Shown: one piece after another, positions 1-5,782 of the stretch | How positions within the stretch are numbered: position 1 is the stretch's first letter | Layout: each line of letters starts with the position of its first letter | Assembly (NCBI GenBank): GCA_007127575.1 | Contig: SKZC01000014.1 | Coordinates: forward strand, 1 to 6,611 | Source of the DNA: Gemmatimonadota bacterium | Lineage (GTDB): Bacteria; Gemmatimonadota; Gemmatimonadetes; Longimicrobiales; Gaopeijiaceae | Reading direction: 5' to 3' | DNA: 6,611 nucleotides | The notes under the pieces: model-generated | The model's input: only the letters and a program-made list of their open reading frames with translations | Database searches by the model: none | Told to the model about the DNA's origin: nothing | Program-made: the position numbers and the translations under genes

Positions 1-160
1 CACCGGAGGCGGAGGCCCCGATCCCCGGCAGCTCCAGACGAACCGGGGCGAGGAGCGAAAGCAGACCCCGGTCACGGTGGAGGACGAGCCGGGCCGGAAC
101 GACCCCTGCACGTGCGGGAGCGGAAAGAAGTACAAGAAGTGCTGCGGCCGGCCGGCCTGA
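1..160 (+). CDS. secA: SecA preprotein translocase ATPase, C-terminal tail (5' partial)
   Basis: Only the last 52 codons are in the window (first whole codon at base 2, TGA stop at 158-160). SecA is the cytoplasmic ATPase that drives preproteins through SecYEG. The visible part has a Gly-rich, low-complexity linker (TGGGG near the start), a charged stretch, and then the diagnostic SecA tail, with GRNDPCTCGSGKKYKKCC followed by GRPA and the stop. The cysteine pattern is C-x-C-x8-C-C, a known alternative to C-x-C-x8-C-H. In the family this tail binds zinc and contacts SecB and ribosomes. Similar short SEC-C motifs occur at the ends of unrelated proteins, but the variable linker followed by the GRNDPC tail is typical of SecA. 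The ATPase and preprotein-crosslinking domains lie to the left of the window. The next gene on the same strand, radC, starts about 94 bases downstream. Confidence 0.9.
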   Translation, partial: TGGGGPDPRQLQTNRGEERKQTPVTVEDEPGRNDPCTCGSGKKYKKCCGRPA

Positions 161-254
161 GGGCGAGCCCCCGGTAGCGCGGCGTGACACCCCGGGGCCG
201 CCGCCGCCCATCCCGCCATGGCGGCGCCCACCGTCTGCGCCGTTGTTCTCCTCC
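161..254 (+). other. secA-radC spacer without a gene
   Basis: These 94 bases between the secA stop and the preferred radC ATG are GC-rich. They hold a perfect 12-base palindrome (CCGCCATGGCGG, 213-224) beside GCC/GGC runs that could form a hairpin with the complementary run upstream. No T-tract follows, so an intrinsic terminator cannot be supported. I see no convincing -35/-10 pair and no clear Shine-Dalgarno sequence before radC. The region may simply be transcribed through from secA. Confidence 0.4.
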
Positions 255-938
255 ATGGCCCTCTCCACCCCCATTCGCCACTTGCCCGCCCGGGAGCGTC
301 CCCGGGAGCGACTCCGCCGCCTGGGCGCCCACGCCCTGGCCAGCCGGGAGCTCCTGGCCATCCTGGTGGGGAGCGGGGGGCGGGACGCTTCGGCGCTGGA
401 GGTGGCGGAGCGGCTCCTGGCCCGAGGGGACGGAACCCTCCGGAGCCTCACCTCCCTCAGCGTCCAGGAGTTGGAGGGGGTGGCGGGGGTGGGGACGGCC
501 ACCGCCTCCCGGATCGGTGCCGCCGCCGAGCTGGCCCGCCGGATCGCCGGGGAGGAGCTCCAGGAGCGGCCCCGGATCCGGGGTCCGAGGGACGTCTTCC
601 GCCTCATGGCTCCCCGGCTCCGAGACCTTCCCCACGAGGAGTTCCACGCCCTCCTCCTGAACACCCGCCACCGGGTCCTCCGGCAGGTCCTGATCACCCG
701 GGGAATCCTGGACGCCTCCCTCATCCACCCCCGGGAGGTGTTCCGTCCCGCCATCGCCCAGCAGGCCTCCGCCGTCATCCTGGTCCACAACCATCCGTCC
801 GGAGACCCGGCTCCGTCGCCGGAGGACCTGCGGGTGACGGAGCAGCTCATGGAGGCGGGCCAGGCCGTGGGGATCCACGTGCTGGACCATGTGGTGGTGG
901 GGGACGGAAGCTGGGCGTCGGCGACCCCCGGGCTCTAG
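255..938 (+). CDS. radC: RadC-family JAMM/MPN-domain protein
   Basis: A complete 227-residue protein, the normal length for RadC. The N-terminus carries the family signature RPRERLRRLGAHALASRELLAIL. A helix-hairpin-helix segment follows at about residues 68-92 (GVGTATASRI core). The C-terminal half is the JAMM/MPN domain: a candidate catalytic Glu128 (EEFHALLLNT), then H178-x-H180-x7-S188-x2-D191 within VHNHPSGDPAPSPEDL, so the metal-site residues are all present. It ends close to the usual VGDG(x)S position, so it is not truncated. RadC was once thought to be a DNA repair protein, but its cellular role is unsettled; the JAMM site suggests a metalloprotease or nuclease-like activity. ATG at 255 is preferred over the in-frame TTG at 243 because it begins at the usual point before the RPRERL motif. 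Neither start has a good Shine-Dalgarno sequence. rel follows 78 bases downstream. Confidence 0.93.
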   Translation: MALSTPIRHLPARERPRERLRRLGAHALASRELLAILVGSGGRDASALEVAERLLARGDGTLRSLTSLSVQELEGVAGVGTATASRIGAAAELARRIAGEELQERPRIRGPRDVFRLMAPRLRDLPHEEFHALLLNTRHRVLRQVLITRGILDASLIHPREVFRPAIAQQASAVILVHNHPSGDPAPSPEDLRVTEQLMEAGQAVGIHVLDHVVVGDGSWASATPGL

Positions 939-946
939 GGGGGGAG

Positions 947-975
947 GGGACCCGGCGGCGGGCCGAGTGTATAAT
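947..975 (+). promoter_or_regulatory. Candidate sigma70-type promoter for rel
   Basis: A perfect TATAAT lies at 970-975 in an otherwise G/C-dominated spacer. Seventeen bases upstream is GGGACC (947-952), which matches the TTGACA consensus only at its GAC core (3 of 6). A TG sits directly before the hexamer at 968-969, one base off the classical extended -10 position. Initiation would be expected near 981-983, giving a 5' leader of about 35 bases to the rel ATG at 1017. The location between radC and rel fits a dedicated promoter for rel and perhaps for the genes behind it. The call rests on the -10 hexamer and position only. Confidence 0.5.
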
Positions 976-1016
976 CCCATCTATCCCGGGGCTCCACCCA
1001 CCTTAGATTGGGAATC

Positions 1017-3245
1017 ATGAAGCTGCCCGCCCCCACGTCGTCCCAGACTCCCACCATCCGTGGGCTTCCCCGGCCTCTGGCCCGGGTGCTGGAGGCGTAT
1101 GCCGACCGGCTGAACGTGGACCTCATCCGGGAGGCGTACGAGCTGGCCCGGGACGCCCACGAGGGCCAGACCCGGGCCTCGGGAGAGAGCTACGTCTCCC
1201 ACTCCGTGGAGGTGGCCACCATCCTGGCCCAGCTCAGGCTGGATACCGCCTCCATCGTGGCGGGACTCATCCACGACGTGGTGGAGGACACGGTGTGGAC
1301 CCTGGCCGATGTGGAGGAGCGGTTCGGCCGGGAAATCGCCGGGATCGTGGACGGAGTCACCAAGATCGGGAAGGTCCGGTTCCGGTCCCACACGGAGCGG
1401 CAGGCGGAGAACTACCGCAAGCTTCTCCTCTCCATGGCGGAGGACGCCCGGGTCATCCTCATCAAGTTGGCGGACCGGCTCCACAACATGCGCACCCTGG
1501 AGTACCTCCCGGCGGAGAAGCAGCGGCGGGTGGCGCTGGAGACCCGGGAGATCTACGCTCCCCTGGCCCACCGACTGGGGATGGCGCAGGTGAAGTGGGA
1601 GCTGGAGGATCTGGCCTTCAAGTTCCTGGAGCTCGAGGAGTACGCGGAGCTCCAGAAGAAGGTGCAGCAGCGGCGCCAGGAGCGAGAGCGACAGGTCCTG
1701 GAGCTCCAGCGGCCCCTGGAGGAGCTCCTGGAGAGCCACGGGATCCCGGCGGAGGTGACGGGCCGGCCCAAGCACCTCTGGTCCATCTACCGGAAGATGA
1801 AGGAGCGGGACAAGCCGTACGAGGAGATCTACGATCTCATGGCCATGCGGGTCATCACCGATACGGTTCAGTCCTGCTACGCGGCGCTGGGGCTCATCCA
1901 CTCCAAGTGGACCCCCATCCAGGAGCGGTTCCACGACTACATCGCCACACCCAAGTCCAACATGTACCGCTCCCTCCACACCACCATCTTCGGTCCGGGA
2001 GGGCGCCGCTACGAGATCCAGATCCGGACCGAGGAGATGCACCGCACCGCGGAGCACGGGATCGCGGCTCACTGGCGCTACAAGGAGGGCCGGGACGGGG
2101 CCGCGGGGAAGGAGAGAGAGGAAGGGGAGGTGGACGAGGCTCTCTCGTGGTTCCGACAGGTCCTGGAGTGGCAGCAGGAGGCCTCGGAGCCCGAGGAGTT
2201 CATGGAGTTCCTGAAGATGGACCTCTTCCTCGGGGAGATCTTCGTCTTCACCCCCAAGGGGGACGTGAAGCAGCTCCCGGTGGGCTCCACCCCCATCGAC
2301 TTCGCCTTCCAGGTGCACACGGAGGTCGGGCTCCACTGCGCCGGGGCCAAGGTGAATGGCCGGATCGCGCCCCTCTCCCGGGAGCTGAAGAACGGGGACA
2401 CGGTGGAGATCCTCACCTCCCCGAAGCAGCGGCCCAGCCGGGACTGGCTCGCCTTCGTGAAGACCTCCCGTGCCCGGCAGCGGATCCGTCAGTGGATCCG
2501 CCAGGAGGAATTCGACCACTCCGTGGAGCTGGGGCGGGAGTTCCTGGAGCGGGAGCTCAAGAAGCTTCGGGTGGGGCGACCGAAGGAGGAGCGGATCCGG
2601 AAGGCGGTCCACGCCCTGGGCTACGAAGATGTGGACGAGCTCTACGCCGCCCTGGGGCGAGGGGACGTGGGGCCGGCGGCGGTCCTCAAGGAGCTCGTCC
2701 CCGAGGAGGAGATCCAGGACGCGAAGCAGCGGCAGCCCACCCCGCTCCAGCGGCTCGCCGACAGCCTCCGCCGTTCAGACAAGGGGGTGCGGATCCAGGG
2801 ACTGGAAAACCTCATGGTCCGCTACTCCCAGTGCTGCCAGCCCGTCCCCGGCGACGAGGTCATCGGCTACATCACGGTGGGGCGCGGCGTCTCCATCCAC
2901 CGGCAGGACTGCCCCAACGTCCTGAACCTCCAGGATCCGGAGCGCCGGGTGGAGATCCAGTGGACCGCCGAGGAGGGGGACCGGTTCTTCGTCCGGCTCT
3001 CCATGCGGGGGACGGACCGGCGAGGCCTCCTCTCGGACATCGCCAAGTCCATCTCCGAGACGGGGACGAACATCCAGCATGCGGACATCCGTTCCGTGGA
3101 TGGGGGGATGATGGGAGAGTTCGTGGTGGAGGTGCAGGACCTGAACCACCTGAAGAAGGTGGTGAAGGGGGTTTCCGGGGTGAAGGGCGTACTTTCGGTG
3201 GAGCGCCGGGAGTCGTTCTGGGACGCCGACCTGGTGGAGGGGTAG
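1017..3245 (+). CDS. rel: Bifunctional (p)ppGpp synthetase/hydrolase, Rel/SpoT family
   Basis: A full-length long RSH enzyme (742 residues from ATG 1017). It makes (p)ppGpp from ATP and GTP/GDP on stalled ribosomes and degrades it when starvation ends. The HD hydrolase domain is intact: H62, H86-D87 and E90-D91 (IHDVVEDT), and D153 (LADRLHNMR). The synthetase domain has R250/K252 in the loop before SIYRKM, D273 (YDLMAMR), SLHTT from S319, and E333-x-Q335-x-R337. Both activities are therefore predicted, unlike RelA-type enzymes that lost the HD site. The TGS domain is at about 407-468, the conserved-cysteine zinc-finger-like region has C606-C607, H628 and C632, and a C-terminal ACT domain starts at about 656. 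One oddity is that the RXKD motif reads RFHD (304-307). ATG 1017 is preferred to the in-frame TTG 1008; a weak GGGA lies only three bases before the ATG. A TATAAT promoter candidate lies upstream, and uvrB follows after 42 bases. Confidence 0.96.
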   Translation: MKLPAPTSSQTPTIRGLPRPLARVLEAYADRLNVDLIREAYELARDAHEGQTRASGESYVSHSVEVATILAQLRLDTASIVAGLIHDVVEDTVWTLADVEERFGREIAGIVDGVTKIGKVRFRSHTERQAENYRKLLLSMAEDARVILIKLADRLHNMRTLEYLPAEKQRRVALETREIYAPLAHRLGMAQVKWELEDLAFKFLELEEYAELQKKVQQRRQERERQVLELQRPLEELLESHGIPAEVTGRPKHLWSIYRKMKERDKPYEEIYDLMAMRVITDTVQSCYAALGLIHSKWTPIQERFHDYIATPKSNMYRSLHTTIFGPGGRRYEIQIRTEEMHRTAEHGIAAHWRYKEGRDGAAGKEREEGEVDEALSWFRQVLEWQQEASEPEEFMEFLKMDLFLGEIFVFTPKGDVKQLPVGSTPIDFAFQVHTEVGLHCAGAKVNGRIAPLSRELKNGDTVEILTSPKQRPSRDWLAFVKTSRARQRIRQWIRQEEFDHSVELGREFLERELKKLRVGRPKEERIRKAVHALGYEDVDELYAALGRGDVGPAAVLKELVPEEEIQDAKQRQPTPLQRLADSLRRSDKGVRIQGLENLMVRYSQCCQPVPGDEVIGYITVGRGVSIHRQDCPNVLNLQDPERRVEIQWTAEEGDRFFVRLSMRGTDRRGLLSDIAKSISETGTNIQHADIRSVDGGMMGEFVVEVQDLNHLKKVVKGVSGVKGVLSVERRESFWDADLVEG

Positions 3246-3278
3246 GGGACGGCGTCGCCGCCCCCATCCACCCGGCCC

Positions 3279-3284
3279 GGGGAG
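3279..3284 (+). promoter_or_regulatory. Ribosome binding site of uvrB, short spacing
   Basis: GGGGAG lies just three bases (ATC) before the uvrB ATG at 3288. The match to the anti-Shine-Dalgarno sequence is good, but the spacing is shorter than the usual 5-9 bases. It supports ATG 3288 as the start, since the encoded N-terminus also fits UvrB. The rel gene shows a similar arrangement, with GGGA also three bases (ATC) before its ATG. Confidence 0.5.
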
Positions 3285-3287
3285 ATC

Positions 3288-5318
3288 ATGCCGGATTTTC
3301 GGATCCACGCCCCCTACGAACCCAAGGGCGATCAGCCCAAGGCCATCCGCGAGCTGGTGGAGGGTCTCCGTCGGGGGGACCGGTTTCAGACGCTCCTGGG
3401 CGCCACCGGGACCGGAAAGACCCTCACCATGGCCCACGTCATCGCCCAGCATCGGCGGCCCACCCTGGTCATGTCCCACAACAAGACCCTGGCCGCCCAG
3501 CTCTACGGGGAGCTTCGGGCCCTCCTCCCCCGGAACGCGGTGGAGTACTTCATCTCCTACTACGACTACTACCAGCCCGAGGCCTACGTCCCAGCCACGG
3601 ACACGTACATCGAGAAGGACGCCTCCATCAACGAGGACATCGACCGGCTCCGCCTCCGGGCCACCTCCTCCCTCTTCGAGCGGGAGGACGTGGTGGTGGT
3701 GGCGTCGGTCTCCTGCATCTACGGCCTGGGGAATCCCGACGATTACCGCTCCCTCATGGTGAAGGCGGAGGTGGGCCAGGAGCTGGAGCGAAACGACTTC
3801 CTCCGGAGCCTGGTCCAGATCCAGTACAAGCGGAACGACCTGGTCTTCGAGCGGGGCCAGTTCCGCGTGCGGGGGGATACGGTGGAGGTCCTTCCCGCCT
3901 ACGAGGAGCAGGCCATCCGGGTGGAGTTCTGGGGGGACGAGGTGGAACGGATCACTCGCTTCGATCCCCTCACCGGCGAGCTCATCACCTCCCTGGACCG
4001 GACGGCCATCTACCCGGCCAGCCACTACGTCACCCACCAGAAGACCATCGAGGATGCGGTGCCGGCCATCCGGGAGGAGCTCGCGGATCAGGTGGCCCAG
4101 TTCCGGATGGAGGGACGGCTGTTGGAGGCGCAGCGGCTGGAGAGCCGAACGAACTTCGACATCGAGATGATGCTGGAGATCGGCACCTGCCCCGGGATCG
4201 AGAACTATTCCCGCTACACCAGCGGTCGGGCCCCCGGGGACCGGCCGGCCTGCCTCCTGGACTACTTCCCCGACGACTTCCTCCTCATCGTGGACGAGTC
4301 CCACGTGAGCCTTCCCCAGATCCACGGGATGTACCGGGGAGATCGTTCCCGGAAGGAGACCTTGGTGGAGCACGGGTTCCGGCTCCCCAGCGCCCTGGAC
4401 AACCGGCCCCTCACCTACGAGGAATGGGAGGAGCTTCTGCACCAGGCCACCTTCGTCTCCGCCACCCCCGGGGACCGGGAGCTGGAGCTCTCCGGCGGGG
4501 TGGTGGTGGAGCAGATCATCCGGCCCACGGGCCTGGTGGATCCCAGGGTGGAGGTGCGGCCCGTCCACTCCCAGGTGGATGACCTGCTGGCGGAGATCCG
4601 GGAGCGGGCGGAGCGGGAGGAGCGGGTTCTGGTCACCACCCTCACAAAGCGGATGTCCGAGGACCTCACCGAGTACCTCCAGGGGGTGGGGGTCCGGGTC
4701 CGGTACATGCATTCGGACATTGACGCCATCGAACGGATGGACATCCTCCGGGGGCTCCGGCTGGGGCACTTCGACGTGCTGGTGGGGATCAACCTGCTCC
4801 GGGAGGGGCTGGATCTGCCGGAAGTGTCGCTGGTGGCCATCCTGGATGCGGACAAGGAGGGGTTCCTCCGGGACCACCGCTCCCTCATCCAGACCATCGG
4901 ACGGGCGGCCCGAAACGTCCATGGGACGGCGATCCTCTACGCCGACAAGGTCACCGCGTCCATGCGGCGGTGCATCGACGAGACGAACCGCCGCCGCGAG
5001 ATTCAGATTGAGCACAACCGGAAGCACGGGATCACCCCGGAGACGATCCGGAAGAGCGTGGAGGAGATCGAGTTCTCCACTCGGGTGGCGGACGCCCGGG
5101 AAAAGCCCCTGCCCAAGGTGGCGGAGCGGAAGGAGAGCTACCTGGACGAGGTGAACGAGGAGGAGTACATCAAAATCCTGGAGAAGGAGATGGAGGAGGC
5201 GGCCAGGGCCATGGAGTTCGAAAAGGCGGCGGTGCTCCGGGACCAGATCTTCGAGCTGCGGGCCAAGGTGGGGAGCCCGAAGAAGACGCAGCAGGCCGGC
5301 GCGGGAGAGCGTTCGTGA
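3288..5318 (+). CDS. uvrB: UvrB, excinuclease ABC subunit B
   Basis: A 676-residue protein, full length for UvrB, which takes damaged DNA from UvrA, verifies the lesion and recruits UvrC for incision. The N-terminal F-x-(9)-PKGDQPKAI motif is present. Walker A GATGTGKT is at 38-45, and SHNKTLAAQLY is at 64-74. The beta-hairpin that inserts between strands is intact, with Tyr92, 93, 95 and 96 in YYDYYQPEAYVP. The DExx box is VDESH (335-339), FVSATPG follows, and the C-terminal helicase motifs are NLLREGLDLPE (from 502) and QTIGRAARN (535-543). The C-terminal UVR motif at about 627-661 (EKEMEEAARAMEFEKAAVLRD) is the UvrC-binding helical hairpin. All catalytic motifs look functional. The gene starts 42 bases after rel, and its TGA overlaps the GTG of tsaE by four bases, so the two are probably co-transcribed and translationally coupled. 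Confidence 0.97.
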   Translation: MPDFRIHAPYEPKGDQPKAIRELVEGLRRGDRFQTLLGATGTGKTLTMAHVIAQHRRPTLVMSHNKTLAAQLYGELRALLPRNAVEYFISYYDYYQPEAYVPATDTYIEKDASINEDIDRLRLRATSSLFEREDVVVVASVSCIYGLGNPDDYRSLMVKAEVGQELERNDFLRSLVQIQYKRNDLVFERGQFRVRGDTVEVLPAYEEQAIRVEFWGDEVERITRFDPLTGELITSLDRTAIYPASHYVTHQKTIEDAVPAIREELADQVAQFRMEGRLLEAQRLESRTNFDIEMMLEIGTCPGIENYSRYTSGRAPGDRPACLLDYFPDDFLLIVDESHVSLPQIHGMYRGDRSRKETLVEHGFRLPSALDNRPLTYEEWEELLHQATFVSATPGDRELELSGGVVVEQIIRPTGLVDPRVEVRPVHSQVDDLLAEIRERAEREERVLVTTLTKRMSEDLTEYLQGVGVRVRYMHSDIDAIERMDILRGLRLGHFDVLVGINLLREGLDLPEVSLVAILDADKEGFLRDHRSLIQTIGRAARNVHGTAILYADKVTASMRRCIDETNRRREIQIEHNRKHGITPETIRKSVEEIEFSTRVADAREKPLPKVAERKESYLDEVNEEEYIKILEKEMEEAARAMEFEKAAVLRDQIFELRAKVGSPKKTQQAGAGERS

Positions 5319-5782
5319 TCCTCCGGGAGGAGGACCTGGTCCGGTGGGGAACCGTCATAGGACGGGCGGTGGAGCCCCCGGTCTTCATCGCCCTGGAGGG
5401 GGAGCTGGGGGCCGGGAAGTCCGTGTTGGCCCGGGCCATCGCCCGGGGGGCCGGGGTGGAGGGCGCCCTCCCATCACCCACCTTCAACCTGGTCTTCCGC
5501 TATCCCGTTCGCGGCCGCGTGGAAGTGGTCCACATGGATCTCTACCGCCTCCGGGACCCCGAGGAGCTCTGGGAGCTGGGCTGGGAGGATCTGGGGGGCA
5601 AGTCCGAGATCATCCTCGTGGAGTGGCCGGAGCGGGCAGGGGGACACCTTCCGGAGGATCGCTGGAGCATCCGTCTCAGCCCGCCGGAGCCGGGAAGCGA
5701 GCTCCGGGTGGTGGAGGTGGCCCGGGTGGGTAACCCCCCACACCTCCCGGGCTTTCCCGTGACGGTGGAGAGTTCCGGGTGA
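5315..5782 (+). CDS. tsaE: TsaE, tRNA t6A biosynthesis ATPase
   Basis: A 155-residue P-loop protein of the usual TsaE (YjeE) length. It is the ATPase that works with TsaB and TsaD in forming N6-threonylcarbamoyladenosine at position 37 of ANN-decoding tRNAs. Visible motifs are Walker A GELGAGKS (29-36), the switch-like SPTFNLV (54-60), H73-x-DLYRL (73-79), and a Walker-B-like strand ILVEWPER (100-107). The Trp-Pro-Glu after the acidic strand is typical of the family. The start is GTG at 5315, overlapping the uvrB TGA as GTGA. A GGGAG at 5303-5307 stands seven bases before it, inside the end of uvrB, which supports this start. The C-terminal 30 or so residues beyond the core fold are Pro-rich and unremarkable. 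It overlaps tsaB in the same way at its own stop, so production of the two partners is probably balanced by coupling. Confidence 0.94.
   Translation: MILREEDLVRWGTVIGRAVEPPVFIALEGELGAGKSVLARAIARGAGVEGALPSPTFNLVFRYPVRGRVEVVHMDLYRLRDPEELWELGWEDLGGKSEIILVEWPERAGGHLPEDRWSIRLSPPEPGSELRVVEVARVGNPPHLPGFPVTVESSG

Noticed and set aside
243..245. TTG as the start of radC
   Set aside because: It adds only MFSS before an ATG at 255 that sits at the usual distance from the RPRERL motif. There is no Shine-Dalgarno sequence that favours the TTG.
476..499. G-run cluster in radC resembling a G-quadruplex
   Set aside because: There are three long G runs and only a GG as a fourth. The stretch encodes the Gly/Val-rich helix-hairpin-helix, which accounts for the Gs through codon choice.
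925..944. C5...G7 inverted repeat around the radC stop as a terminator
   Set aside because: The stem is short and made only of C and G runs, and no T-tract follows. It is better explained by homopolymer bias.
1295..4582. A 1095-codon + strand frame crossing from rel into uvrB
   Set aside because: It is an off-frame reading of two well-supported genes. The product is Gly/Pro/Arg/Ala-rich throughout and crosses the rel-uvrB boundary without any domain structure.
2775..5027. A 750-codon open frame on the - strand across rel and uvrB, with a similar one at 981-2612
   Set aside because: They lie antisense to rel and uvrB, whose domains and catalytic motifs are unmistakable. Their translations are biased in composition (Leu, His, Asp, Gly, Pro, Val) with no recognisable domain. 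Long antisense open frames are expected at this GC content.
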